Of a stretch of 57,998 bases of DNA, positions 7,588 through 18,000 are shown piece after piece; position 1 is the first letter of the stretch, and each line of letters starts with the position of its first letter. The stretch is from UBA2365 sp964594045 (GTDB lineage Bacteria > Bacteroidota > Bacteroidia > Chitinophagales > Saprospiraceae). The stretch spans positions 1-57,998 of the forward strand of contig CAZQKR010000024.1 of assembly GCA_964594045.1 (NCBI GenBank), read 5' to 3'. Both the position numbers and the translations under genes were made by a program. The notes under the pieces were generated by a model. The model searched no databases. It had not been told where the DNA came from and saw only the letters and a program-made list of their open reading frames with translations.

Positions 7588-8271
7588 CTACTGAAGAAAA
7601 ACATAACTGATGAGATTTGCTCCCATTTTAAGCGCAGCAAGCCTTTTGTCCTCAGGATCATTATGGACGCTTTGATCTTCCCAGCCATCTCCCAGATCGC
7701 TTTCATATGAATAAAAACACACCAGCCTACCTTCCCATAAAATACCGTAACCGCGAGGCGCTTTACCATCATGTTCATGTATTTTGGGCAAACCGTTGGG
7801 GAATTTGTATTTTTGCTGGTAGACAGGGTGGTTAAAAGGTAATTCGACAAATTCTTTCTCGGGAAAAACCTTTTTCATGGCAACGCGGACATAAGGATCC
7901 ATCCCATAATTGTCATCGATATGTAAAAATCCTCCGGCAACCAGGTATTGGCGCAGATTTTCAGCCTCCTGATCTGAGAATATCACATTCCCGTGTCCGG
8001 TCATATGCACAAAAGGGTAGTTGAAAATATCCAGCGAACCAACCTCAACTGTTGCAACTCTTTTCGAGAATGCAGTTCCTAAATTCACATTTGAAAAATT
8101 GGCCAGATTGGGAAGCGAAGTCGGATTGGCATACCAGTCACCACCACCTCTGTATTTTAAAAGGGCAAGGCTTAATCCTGTGGATTGCTGTGCCTGCATA
8201 ATAAAACCGAAAAATACCGTAAAAACTATAAGGAGTATTTTTTTTTTCATTTCGAACAATTTTTTTTTCAT
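7588..8271 (-). CDS. DUF4159 domain-containing exported protein
   Basis: A 227-residue protein with a signal peptide, then a DUF4159 domain, a glutamine-amidotransferase-like fold seen in Bacteroidota and spirochaetes and usually exported. Visible marks are LALLKYRGGGDWYANPTSLP at the start of the mature chain, PFVHMTGHGNV, LRQYLVAGGFLHIDDNYG, and YGILWEGRLVCFYSYESDLG plus DGWED near the end. Biochemical role unknown. Two starts are possible: ATG 8271 and ATG 8250. The second gives a cleaner signal peptide (MKKKILLIVFTVFFGFIMQAQ). The start region is A-rich (runs of eight to ten A), prone to slippage. DUF4159 proteins often accompany MoxR/VWA-type genes, but none are here. Confidence 0.88.
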   Translation of the reverse strand: MKKKLFEMKKKILLIVFTVFFGFIMQAQQSTGLSLALLKYRGGGDWYANPTSLPNLANFSNVNLGTAFSKRVATVEVGSLDIFNYPFVHMTGHGNVIFSDQEAENLRQYLVAGGFLHIDDNYGMDPYVRVAMKKVFPEKEFVELPFNHPVYQQKYKFPNGLPKIHEHDGKAPRGYGILWEGRLVCFYSYESDLGDGWEDQSVHNDPEDKRLAALKMGANLISYVFLQ

Positions 8272-8352
8272 TTTTTTGTCGCGTCAGACCATGTTTTGGG
8301 GTATGAGTTAAATACGCAACAGGGGAATTTTTATTTTGTAAACTGATCCATT

Positions 8353-9054
8353 TTATTTCCAGCGGTTAAAACTGACGATCTGGGCAGCCGCAATTCCGGC
8401 TGTTTCTGTCCTTAATCTGTAATGTCCAAGATTTGCCAGTATCCAGTTTTTTTCAACAAGTAATTTAATTTCGTCTGCTGAAAAGTCACCCTCAGGTCCG
8501 ATCAATATTTTATATCGTGACCTTTTTATATCCATCCATTCTGCGAGTTGCTTATTTTGGGAATGGTAGTGCGCTGCAATATTCAACTGATCATCCGGAT
8601 CGCTGATCATTTCCTGAAGGCTTGCTTGCGGGTGCAGTACGGGTATATGAGTGTGCAGACTTTGTTTCACTGCAGAACGGATGATTTTTAAAGCCCGCTC
8701 AAACTGAATGTGTTTTCTCTCAGAATGTGCACAAATGATCGGCGTGATCTCATCAACACCAATCTCCACTGCTTTTTCCAGAAACCATTCGAACCTGCTG
8801 ATATTTTTGGTGGGTGCAATTGCGATATGCAATTGGTAAGGATGCTTAATTCCTGCTTTCTTAGCAGTTATTTGAACAACACATTGCTTATTTGCAACTG
8901 TTTTAATGATACCTGTGAACAAAGTACCTTTCCCATCCGTTAAATGGATCGTGTCACCGGTTTGGAGCCGAAGTACTTTAACGCAATGTTGAGCTTCCTC
9001 CCCGGTTAAAACCGCTTCGTGATGGTCAATCTGATCTGCAATAAACAGGTTCAT
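8353..9054 (-). CDS. rsmE: 16S rRNA m3U1498 methyltransferase
   Basis: SAM-dependent SPOUT enzyme that methylates N3 of U1498 in 16S rRNA. The 233-residue length is normal. An N-terminal PUA-like part (EAQHCVKVLRLQTGDTI, VLRL motif) is followed by the SPOUT knot: APTKNISRFEWFLEKAVEIG, ITPIICAHSERK, ILIGPEGDFSADEI (SAM-binding GPEGG/D loop) and LGHYRLRTETAGIAA (R-x-ETA). The glycine usually found as GPEGG is aspartate here, a common variant. Start chosen as ATG 9054; a TTG at 9060 is less likely. The gene is downstream of nothing on its strand and diverges from rseP. Confidence 0.95.
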   Translation of the reverse strand: MNLFIADQIDHHEAVLTGEEAQHCVKVLRLQTGDTIHLTDGKGTLFTGIIKTVANKQCVVQITAKKAGIKHPYQLHIAIAPTKNISRFEWFLEKAVEIGVDEITPIICAHSERKHIQFERALKIIRSAVKQSLHTHIPVLHPQASLQEMISDPDDQLNIAAHYHSQNKQLAEWMDIKRSRYKILIGPEGDFSADEIKLLVEKNWILANLGHYRLRTETAGIAAAQIVSFNRWK

Positions 9055-9112
9055 TATCAAACAATAAATTTTTAAGTTGAAAGTTTCTTAATGAAAAATC
9101 AAACAATGTGCT

Positions 9113-9120
9113 TACTTTTG
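9113..9120 (+). promoter_or_regulatory. TAnnTTTG -7 element for rseP
   Basis: TACTTTTG, 73 bases before the rseP ATG at 9193. No TTG at the expected -33 spacing, so only half the promoter is supported. Confidence 0.4.
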
Positions 9121-9192
9121 TGCGCTGAAATTGATCGACATTGCTTCGTAAAACTTTGCCGGGCAAATATATTACTTTATTAATAACTCTAG

Positions 9193-10527
9193 ATGGATAC
9201 ATTGATTATTGTGCTTCAGGTAATGCTGAGCTTGAGTATATTGGTCATTCTGCATGAAGGTGGTCATTTTTTTACAGCAAAATGGTTCAAGGCCAGGGTG
9301 GAGAAATTTTACCTCTTCTTCAACCCATGGTTTTCACTGTTTAAATTCAAAAAAGGGGAAACTGAGTATGGTCTTGGGTGGTTACCTCTGGGCGGTTACG
9401 TTAAAATAGCCGGAATGATCGATGAAAGCTTTGATAAAGAGCAGATGAAAGGAGAGGTTCAACCTTGGGAATTTCGTTCCAAACCGGCCTGGCAAAGGCT
9501 GATCATCATGCTGGGCGGGATCATAGTCAACGTCATACTGGGTATTGCCATTTTTATTTTTATTTTTTGGTTGTATGGTACCAGTTATGTCTCCAATGAC
9601 TCCATTAAAGACGGGATCTATGTGGATAGCCTGGGATATTCCATCGGTCTGAGAGATGGCGACAAGATCAAAAAAATCGGATCAGTCGAATTCGAAAAAT
9701 TTGACAAGGGCGATCTCGTCAGGGCGCTGGTCATCAATGGTGACAGAACGATCACCGTCGAAAGAAATGGAATGCTGGAGGAAATTGAAGTCAGCACAGA
9801 AAATATTCAGGAGATTTCTAAGTATAAAAACAGGAAATCGGAGATTTTTGGGCCTCGCATACCTTTTGTCATCAGCGAAGTAGCAAAAAATACGGCTGCT
9901 GAAAAAGCCGGGATGCTGAAAGGTGACAGAGTGATTGGAATGGATGGTCAACCAACCTTATTCACACATGAAGTATTAAAATCGCTGGAGAAATCCACAA
10001 ACAAACAAGTGGATTTCCAGATCATTCGCAGTGATTCTGATACACTGAATTTGATGGCTTCGATCGGAGAAGACGGTGTCCTCGGTGTCACAAGAGAATT
10101 TGATAAGTTCATCCGCCTGGAAACTGAAAAATACAGCTTCCTGGAATCTGTGCCTTTGGGTTTCTCACAGAGTTATACTTTTCTTGCAGACCAGATCAAG
10201 GCATTCGGAAAAATGTTCACCGGTGAACTGAAAGCAAAGGACAGCTTGGGAAGCATCATATCCATCGGAAAAATGTTTGGAACAGATTGGGATTGGCACA
10301 GGTTCTGGAACCTGACTGCAATGTTGTCCATATTGCTGGCTTTCCTTAATTTATTGCCCATACCCGGCCTGGATGGCGGACATGTTGTTTTTGTGATCTG
10401 GGAAATGATCACAGGCAAAAAAGCCAGCGATAAAGTTGTGGAATATGCCACATTGGTTGGATTTATCCTTTTGGTCGGGCTGATGATCTTTGCCTTTGGC
10501 CTGGATATCCTTCGGTTATTCGAATAA
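9193..10527 (+). CDS. rseP: RseP-type site-2 intramembrane zinc protease
   Basis: Inner-membrane metalloprotease that cuts transmembrane segments of anti-sigma factors and remnant signal peptides. It has 444 residues. The first helix carries the zinc motif HEGGH (H21, E22, H25). A GLGWLPLGGYVKIAGM beta segment follows, then a membrane helix after RLIIMLGGIIVNVILG, two PDZ domains (about 130-200 and 210-285), and the final catalytic NLLPIPGLDGGH (metal Asp about D394) before the last helix. All catalytic residues are present. Bacteroidota carry many ECF sigma/anti-sigma pairs that could be substrates; none lies in this window. ATG start, monocistronic, convergent with the acyl-CoA synthetase gene. 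Confidence 0.96.
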   Translation: MDTLIIVLQVMLSLSILVILHEGGHFFTAKWFKARVEKFYLFFNPWFSLFKFKKGETEYGLGWLPLGGYVKIAGMIDESFDKEQMKGEVQPWEFRSKPAWQRLIIMLGGIIVNVILGIAIFIFIFWLYGTSYVSNDSIKDGIYVDSLGYSIGLRDGDKIKKIGSVEFEKFDKGDLVRALVINGDRTITVERNGMLEEIEVSTENIQEISKYKNRKSEIFGPRIPFVISEVAKNTAAEKAGMLKGDRVIGMDGQPTLFTHEVLKSLEKSTNKQVDFQIIRSDSDTLNLMASIGEDGVLGVTREFDKFIRLETEKYSFLESVPLGFSQSYTFLADQIKAFGKMFTGELKAKDSLGSIISIGKMFGTDWDWHRFWNLTAMLSILLAFLNLLPIPGLDGGHVVFVIWEMITGKKASDKVVEYATLVGFILLVGLMIFAFGLDILRLFE

Positions 10528-10555
10528 GTCAGGTAGTGTTGCCTTGAAGTCTGTT

Positions 10556-12319
10556 TTATTCATACAGACTGTCAATTTCTCTGCTGTATTTTTTCTCCAG
10601 AACGTCTCTTTTTATTTTAAGGGTAGGAGAGAGGTGTCCTTTTTCCTGAGTCCATTGTTCCGGAACAACAATGTATTTTTTAATTTGCTCATGCTGGCTG
10701 AAGAATACATTGGTTTTGCGTACCGTTTTATCAATCATTTTCCTGACTTTTGGATGTTCAAGGATCGCATACTCATCACCGGGGATGATATCATGCTTGA
10801 CACACCAGGTACGCAAATAAGCGAAATCGGGTGAAATGATCGCAGCCGCATACTTTTTGTTTTCTCCGACAACCAGCATATTCTCAAAAACCGGTGACTC
10901 CGTAAATTTGGATTCTATGAGCTGTGGATTGACGTATTTGCCATAGGAGGTTTTGAAAATGCTCTTCAGCCGGCCTGTTATGATGAGCTGGCCTTTATCC
11001 GTGAATTTTCCCGTATCGCCTGTGTGCAACCAGCCATCCTTGTCAATGACCCGGGCAGTCATTTCGGGATCACGGTAATACCCCATCATGACATTGTGGC
11101 CACGACAAAGAATTTCAGCAGATTCTCCGAGTTTTACCTCAACACCGGGCAATGGCAGTCCGACCGTGCCGAATTTTCTTCCATCAGGTACACGTTGGCT
11201 CACAGCGATTACCGGAGAAGCTTCGCTTAGACCATATCCTTCAAATACCGGCATACCAATAGCAGAAAAGAAGGAGGCCATATGACTCTGGAGAGCCGAA
11301 CCGCCGGAAACCACGATATCAAAATTCCCTCCGATCGCTGCCCGCCATTTGGAATATATCAGTTTGTCAGCGATCTTAAGCTTTAATTTCAACCAGGTTC
11401 CCATGCCTTCCAACTGGTATTTGGTGGCAGTATTAAATGCCCAGTAATAGATCATTTTTTTAATACCTTTTTGCTCATGTCCGGCAAGATAAAGTTTGTC
11501 ATAGATTTTTTCGAGTAGTCTGGGAACACAGGTCATCATGGTTGGTCTGATCTCCTTGATGTTCGCTCCGATCATTTCTATACTCTCGGCATAATAAACG
11601 GACATCCCCAAGAATTGATACAGGTAAACGATCATACGTTCATAAGCATGACACAGCGGCAGAAAGCTTAGCGCAGTTTTACTCCAGGATGCCGGCGTCA
11701 TATACAGGTTATAGATCTGATTGACAATATTGCTGTGGGACAACATAACACCTTTCGGATTACCTGTTGTTCCTGATGTGTATATGATGGTTGCCAGATC
11801 CTCAGTTCTTATGGCAGACCTGATCTTTTCAAGTTTTTCGGGCAAAATATGTCCTGAACCGATTTCGAGCAAATCCTCCAGAGCCCTGAATTCATTCCCG
11901 GTTGAGTCAATCATGAAAACTTCCTTCAGATGCTCAAATTCATGCAAATACGGACGGATCCTGGCCAGGATTTCTTCTCCGTCAACGAAAATGACCTTCA
12001 TTTCAGAATGCCTGAGAATGTGCCTGTATTCCTCCTGACTGATCGTGGGATATATCGGGATAGAGATGAATCCTGCCTGCATTATGGCCATATCCAGCAT
12101 ATTCCACTCAGGTCTGTTTTTGCTGACGATCCCAATATTAGACCCTGAATCCAATCCCAGTTGCAACAAACCATAACTGATCAGATCTGCTTTTTCCATA
12201 TACTCGCGGATGCTGTACTTCCTCCACTCACCATTCTTTTTGCCTGCCAGCGCAACTTCCTGTTCAGGATATTCCTCCATGTAATTGGTCAATATGTCAA
12301 ATATTCTGGTCACTTTCAT
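10556..12319 (-). CDS. Long-chain fatty acid-CoA ligase (AMP-forming)
   Basis: A 587-residue member of the ANL superfamily that activates long-chain fatty acids to acyl-AMP and then acyl-CoA. The P-loop-like A3 motif reads IIYTSGTTGNPKGVMLSH, A5 is VFEGYGLSEASPVI, A7 is WLHTGDTGKF, A8 is ITGRLKSIFKTSYGKYV, and the C-terminal lysine region reads HLSPTLKIKRDVL. The layout matches the eukaryote-like AMP-forming ligases (FAA1/COG1022 type) common in Bacteroidota rather than E. coli FadD. The start is ATG 12319; a TTG at 12328 is part of a TTTG promoter-like sequence. No other lipid gene is adjacent. Confidence 0.94.
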   Translation of the reverse strand: MKVTRIFDILTNYMEEYPEQEVALAGKKNGEWRKYSIREYMEKADLISYGLLQLGLDSGSNIGIVSKNRPEWNMLDMAIMQAGFISIPIYPTISQEEYRHILRHSEMKVIFVDGEEILARIRPYLHEFEHLKEVFMIDSTGNEFRALEDLLEIGSGHILPEKLEKIRSAIRTEDLATIIYTSGTTGNPKGVMLSHSNIVNQIYNLYMTPASWSKTALSFLPLCHAYERMIVYLYQFLGMSVYYAESIEMIGANIKEIRPTMMTCVPRLLEKIYDKLYLAGHEQKGIKKMIYYWAFNTATKYQLEGMGTWLKLKLKIADKLIYSKWRAAIGGNFDIVVSGGSALQSHMASFFSAIGMPVFEGYGLSEASPVIAVSQRVPDGRKFGTVGLPLPGVEVKLGESAEILCRGHNVMMGYYRDPEMTARVIDKDGWLHTGDTGKFTDKGQLIITGRLKSIFKTSYGKYVNPQLIESKFTESPVFENMLVVGENKKYAAAIISPDFAYLRTWCVKHDIIPGDEYAILEHPKVRKMIDKTVRKTNVFFSQHEQIKKYIVVPEQWTQEKGHLSPTLKIKRDVLEKKYSREIDSLYE

Positions 12320-12328
12320 CTTTAGCAA

Positions 12329-12768
12329 ATTTTAATTTGGGTAAAAATACTAAAAATTATATACCTGAAGTTAATTAATCCCAAGAATTGTTTATCGTAT
12401 TTATATCATCCTGCTCACCTTTTCAATAATTTCTTCAATCCTGGATTTATCCAGATAAAGACTTTTATTACTATATTTAAATTATTGATTAATAATCATT
12501 TATAAATATATGATTAACTCTTCATGTTGTCAGTGATAAAATGAATAATTGAAATTATTATACTGAAAAATATTATTGCAGCTGGAACCTGTTTTGAGAA
12601 ATATGTATGCGAAAAATTATACTAAAGTAAATTTAACTTATAGTAAAATAATATTTGATAACAGGACATTCTTTCCATTTGTAACATAAAAAAGAAATAA
12701 TGAGCTACACCCAGTCTAAAAAAGTGTACCTGTTATTTATTTAACAAAACACACTTTTGAACACCTGC
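12329..12768. other. AT-rich intergenic gap with terminator-like hairpin at its end
   Basis: A 440-base gap between two minus-strand genes. I see no open frame with protein-like composition, no tRNA and no repeat copy. The only structured part is the inverted repeat at 12720-12758, described separately. Confidence 0.5.
12720..12758 (-). terminator. Hairpin terminator of the Omp28-like T9SS gene
   Basis: AAAAGTGT (12720-12727) and ACACTTTT (12751-12758) are perfect 8-bp complements with a 23-base loop. The structure begins 10 bases after the stop at 12769 on the minus strand and ends in a T-run. Confidence 0.5.
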
Positions 12769-14799
12769 TTATTTGATCACCGTTATTTTTTTATTTATGA
12801 CCTGTTTTCCGTTGTTGAGGCTGACGATATACATGCCCGGAAATCCAGCCTGCCATTCAAAGCGGTATTGACCTGCCGCAAGGAGTTTTTGAGGGATTAA
12901 ATTCTTTACATGTTTGCCTTCCAGGGTATAAATGTTCAATTCTGCCTGTTGGAGCTGACTTTGGTCAAATGTTATGATGACCCGGTCTGAAGAAGGATTG
13001 GGAAAAACTTCCAGTTGCTGACCCTGAAGAGTATTCTCTGTCCCGGTAATGTGTTTTATCATTAGAAAATTATCCAGAAATAAACTGTTTCCATTGTCTG
13101 ATTCCAGCTCAAACCGGAACATCAACGTTTCTTCCGAAAGATCGTTCAGAATGATGCTTTCTGTGATCCATTGTTCGGCCGACGGAAAGAACCTGTCTGC
13201 AACAGGTGCTGCAGTGGCCAGCTGACTTCCGGATTTTCTGTAAACGATACTCCAGTTTTGCCCGCAATCATAGGATACCCACGCTTCAAGTACATCCTCA
13301 GACAATGTACCTGATCTGTCCCTTTGTGCATGAGCCAGGTCGAAAATAATCTCCACGTCTGATGCTCCGGAGATGTCTGCATTATCTACCAGTATGATGC
13401 TGCCTTTTTTATTGAAGGATGCAGGGTTCCATTGCCTGAAATTGACAAAAACTGATTTTTCTGATAAGCCATATCCGCCTATTGCTGTGTTCACATTAGG
13501 AAACATACTTTTATCTGAGATCCTGATAAAAAGATTGTTTTGGCTCACTAATTGTACCTGATCGCTAAAAACTGCTCCTGCTTTATCACCTTCAAATCCC
13601 AGATCAAACGTCTCGACGTCTCTGATTGCAATTGCTGTGAACGGATCATCCGGAACCATGTTATTGAGCACATTGATTTCCCTTAATGTATCACCATTCA
13701 CTTTTTCTATGGAATAGGCGATCTGATGTGTTCCCGAAGGTAAAATGACCGGTTCAGGGCTTTGTAAAAGAATGGTATCTCCCGGACTCAGGAATACTTC
13801 ATGATCAAAACGATGTGTTTCATTACCGAATTCAAAGACAGTGGAGAATGAATGAATATCAGTTTCTCCTGCATTCTCAATCAACATACCTAAATGAGCC
13901 ATTTTACCGCATTCTTCGCCACTGAAAACGGTTCTTTTTTCCAGGATCGCAAGATCAGAAAAAGTTGCAGGAATTTGAGGAATCTCGGTGATCGCTCCAT
14001 TCAGAATTTGCCTGCTGAACGGATCTTGCAGAAATGTAACAAACGCCATTTCCTTTAAATCATAAATGTATGATGGGATTTGCAGATCTTCATACTCAAA
14101 GACCGTGGTGGCTCCTGGTGCGAGGTAATTCAGTAAGGGCAGTCCGATCTCCGGATAAATGCGTCTCATGACCTGAGTAAAATGTGTTTCATTGTTATTG
14201 CCCGGGGCAAACAACCACTGATTTTCCAACTCAACAAGCATCACCGGCACCCAGAATTGTCCTTCTACCGGTTCGGTGCCAAAATTGGTAATTTGAACAT
14301 AAACATCTGCAACGGAAAGATCTTCATTCCAGTTCGCCTCAATGGAAATGCCAATGGTCGTCTCCTGTTCAGCAGCATAGTTCATTACATCCTGGTTGAA
14401 TCCACCCGGCGCTCCCGGGTACCAACCTTCGGTGGCCCATTTTCCGATACCGCCACCATAATTAGCATCAGGTAGAACTCCGTCAATAAATGCAGTTGGC
14501 ACTCCGGTGATCTCATACAAATCAGATCTGTCCAGTACATCCGGATTGTTCTGGACATTGTAAGGGTCAAATCCCGGAAACTGGGTCTGGTACTTGATCC
14601 CGATCACCGTCGCTTTATTTTGCTTCAATAGCTCATTGAAAGCAGGATTCTGGCTTGCACATGGCGGACAAGATGCATTGGTAAACTCTTCCACAATGAC
14701 CATTTTATGAACCTGGCCATTCATGATTTGGGCGCCTGAAAACATTATAATAGCCCCGAACAAAAAATTAATTGACCTTAATGCGTTTGTGAAGTTCAT
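12769..14799 (-). CDS. Omp28/thioredoxin-fold T9SS type A secreted protein
   Basis: A 676-residue exported protein. A signal peptide (to about residue 29) is followed by an Omp28-like thioredoxin fold: VIVEEFTNASCPPCASQNP with a CPPC redox motif (C44, C47) and a cis-proline region ITGVPTAFIDGV. Its middle has beta-sandwich segments: a DLAILEKRTVFSGEECGK stretch and a jelly-roll-like FDLAHAQRDRSGTLSEDVLE segment as in many Bacteroidota surface proteins. The C-terminal 80 residues form a T9SS type A sorting domain (LEVFPNPSSDRVIITF, then LAAGQYRFEW, MYIVSLNNGKQVINKKITV). It is probably anchored at or released from the cell surface, acting as a disulfide or redox protein. Monocistronic, with a TATCTTTG element about 90 bases upstream. 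Confidence 0.93.
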   Translation of the reverse strand: MNFTNALRSINFLFGAIIMFSGAQIMNGQVHKMVIVEEFTNASCPPCASQNPAFNELLKQNKATVIGIKYQTQFPGFDPYNVQNNPDVLDRSDLYEITGVPTAFIDGVLPDANYGGGIGKWATEGWYPGAPGGFNQDVMNYAAEQETTIGISIEANWNEDLSVADVYVQITNFGTEPVEGQFWVPVMLVELENQWLFAPGNNNETHFTQVMRRIYPEIGLPLLNYLAPGATTVFEYEDLQIPSYIYDLKEMAFVTFLQDPFSRQILNGAITEIPQIPATFSDLAILEKRTVFSGEECGKMAHLGMLIENAGETDIHSFSTVFEFGNETHRFDHEVFLSPGDTILLQSPEPVILPSGTHQIAYSIEKVNGDTLREINVLNNMVPDDPFTAIAIRDVETFDLGFEGDKAGAVFSDQVQLVSQNNLFIRISDKSMFPNVNTAIGGYGLSEKSVFVNFRQWNPASFNKKGSIILVDNADISGASDVEIIFDLAHAQRDRSGTLSEDVLEAWVSYDCGQNWSIVYRKSGSQLATAAPVADRFFPSAEQWITESIILNDLSEETLMFRFELESDNGNSLFLDNFLMIKHITGTENTLQGQQLEVFPNPSSDRVIITFDQSQLQQAELNIYTLEGKHVKNLIPQKLLAAGQYRFEWQAGFPGMYIVSLNNGKQVINKKITVIK

Positions 14800-14889
14800 A
14801 TTGTATTTTTTAGATGAATAAGCTTGAGAAAATCCTTGTTATAAAAGCTTTGGATCAAGCATCTAATGTACCGGTTTTTAACCCCATAG

Positions 14890-14897
14890 CAAAGATA
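14890..14897 (-). promoter_or_regulatory. TAnnTTTG -7 element for the Omp28-like gene
   Basis: TATCTTTG on the minus strand, 91 bases before the ATG at 14799. No clear TTG at -33. Confidence 0.35.
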
Positions 14898-15029
14898 AAG
14901 GCATGCTTCATTGTGAATTTTTAGTGATTTTGTCACGAAACAATCAAATATATTATATTTTCTAATATTAAAAAAGGAAATTTGTGCTTTCAAACGGAAT
15001 CATATTGTCTGTTAATAAAATCTCCCGAT

Positions 15030-18000
15030 ATGTTGTATTTTTTTGGAAATCCTGAAACTACTGTCATTGCAGTTCAGAGTGTTGGCCCGTTGAGTGAAGA
15101 AAGTATTGGCAAACTGACCTGGTTGTTCGGTGAAGCACAAATGATCCGCCTGGCTAAGATTGCACATTACTTTACAGGGCCAAGAGTGGAGATGATTACG
15201 CCATGGAGTACCAATGCGGTGGAAATTTGCCACAATATGGGTATCAGAGAAGTACTTAGAATTGAAGAGTTTCAAAGAACTGACAGAAATCACCCGGTAT
15301 TCGATCCCATGTTGCAAAGGGTCTATGCAGAATTGAATGAACATATATTTGACATTGATAAGACGCCTGATCCGATCCTTAACGTTCAGGATATACAGGC
15401 TTTCAATGAGCAGGAAGGGCTTGCATTAAGCCCTGATGAGGTGGAATATCTTGAATCCCTAAGCAGCAAAATGGGCCGGTTGCTCACAGACAGCGAAGTA
15501 TTCGGATTCTCACAGGTTAACTCAGAGCACTGCCGACATAAAATATTCAACGGAAAATTTGTGATCAATGGTCAGGAAATGGAAGAATCTCTGTTTGGCA
15601 TGATCAAAAAAACTTCACGGACTCATCCCAACCGCATTGTTTCTGCCTATTCGGATAACGTTGCCTTTATTGATGGACCTACAATCGATCAATTTTCCCC
15701 AGAAAGAAATGATCAGCCTGCATTTTTTGAGATGAAAACCATTGATTCCGTTATTTCCATAAAAGCTGAAACACATAATTTCCCGACAACAGTGGAACCA
15801 TTCAACGGGGCAGCAACCGGAACCGGTGGTGAAATCCGGGACAGAATGGCCGGTGGAAAAGGTAGTTTGCCTATCGCCGGAACAGCTGTATATATGACTT
15901 CATATCCAAGAACGGCAGAATCCAGAAATTGGGAAAAATTTACAGAACCCAGGAAATGGCTATATAAATCGCCTTTAGATATCCTGATCAAAGCCTCCAA
16001 CGGAGCAAGCGACTTTGGAAATAAATTCGGTCAGCCCCTGATTTGTGGCAGTTTACTGACATTTGAACACGATTCAGGATTCCGGTATTTTGGCTTCGAT
16101 AAAGTGATCATGTTGGCAGGAGGTATCGGTTATGCTGCAAAAAAAGACAGCCATAAATCATTGCCAGAACCAGACGATGCTGTAATCGTCATGGGCGGAG
16201 ACAATTACCGGATAGGTATGGGCGGTGGTGCAGTATCTTCAGTTGCCACCGGCGAATTCTCAAATCAGATTGAACTGAATGCGGTTCAACGGAGCAACCC
16301 TGAAATGCAGAAAAGAGTCGCCAATGTACTTAGAGCTCTGGCAGAAATGGATGTAAATCCTGTGATCTCTGTCCATGATCATGGCGCAGGCGGACACTTG
16401 AATGCATTGTCTGAGTTGGTTGAATCAACTGGAGGGATCATCGATTTGACCAAATTGCCCGTTGGAGATACCACCCTTTCTTTTAAAGAGATCGCCGGCA
16501 ATGAATCCCAGGAAAGAATGGGGCTTCTGGTCAAAAAGGAAAACCTGGACCTGATCATCAGGATCGCTGAAAGAGAACGTGCACCCATTTATGTGGTTGG
16601 CAAAACAACAGACGACCATCGCCTGGTGTTTTTTGATGCCGTATCGGGGCAAAAACCCATTGATCTGTCCATTTCTGACATGTTTGGTAACGTCCCGAAA
16701 ACCATATTGGAAGATCAAACTATGGAGTTCAGGTTTGAAGAGCCTGAATATGAGCTGACCCATATTCATCACTACCTTGAACAAGTCTTGAAAATGGAAG
16801 CTGTTGCCTGTAAGGATTGGCTGACCAATAAAGTTGACCGCTCAGTTACAGGTAGGGTAGTAGTACAACAATGTGCAGGACCTTTACAATTGCCTTTGAA
16901 TGATCTAGCGGTGGTTGCCCTTGATTACACTGGAGTGAAAGGGATTGCTACTTCAATCGGGCATGCACCTGTTGCCGGACTGATCAGTGCCGAAGCCGGA
17001 AGTGTGCTTTCTGTCGCTGAAGCTTTGACCAATTTGGTTTGGGCGCCTATTGAGGGCGGTTTGAAAGGTGTTTCCCTGAGTGCCAACTGGATGTGGCCTG
17101 CAAAGAATAATGGTGAAAACGACAGGTTGTACCGTGCTGTCAAAGCCATGAGTGATTTTGCCATCAGCCTCGGGATCAATGTTCCGACAGGCAAAGACAG
17201 CTTGTCAATGAAGCAGCAATATGCGGATAAAGAAGTGTTTTCTCCCGGAACAGTGATCGTCTCAACAGTTGGGGAAGTCTCTGATTTCACAAAATGTGTA
17301 GGTCCGGTTATCGTCCACGGGGAAAACACTGTGCTCTTGTATATTGATTTTTCAGGCAGTCCCAACCACCTGGGCGGAAGCAGTTTTGCCCAATTGCAGG
17401 CCAGGCTTGGAAATCACGTTCCTGTGATCACTGACCCGGGTTACTTTGCCAAATGCTTTGACACTGTGCAGTCTTTGATACAGGAAGGACTCATCCTGTC
17501 AGGCCATGATGTTTCAGCCGGTGGCCTGATCACCTGTTTACTGGAAATGAATTTTGCCAATGTAAAAGGTGGACTGCAACTGGATTTTAATGGTTTTCAG
17601 GAAACTGACCTCATGAAATTGTTGTTTTCTGAAAAACCCGGGGTAGTGGTACAATTGTCGACTGAAAGTAAGGCAATGGAGTTGCTCTCAAAAAGCGGTA
17701 TCAGTTTTTACGCTATCGGCAAACCTCAGCTAGCAAGGTCAATTGACCTCAGTTTTAAGGAGCAACTGTATCAGTTTGATATTGATTTGCTCAGAGATAA
17801 ATGGTATGAAAGTTCTTATTTGCTCGATGCAAAGCAACAATCCGGATCGATGGCTCATGAAAGATTTACCAATTATAAAAACCATGCGCTTCAGTTCAAC
17901 CTGCCGAAAGTCGTCAGCCATAAGTATGTTGCAACCAATGGGAACAGACCTGTGAAAGCAGCGATCATCCGGGAAAAAGGAGTGAATGGTGACAGGGAAA

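Noticed and set aside
14982..15029. Earlier ATG for purL
   Set aside because: The extra 16 residues match nothing in the family; MLYFFGNPE at 15030 is the expected N-terminus.
16425..16784. Long minus-strand frames inside purL
   Set aside because: They are antisense to a complete conserved gene and have no homology-like features.
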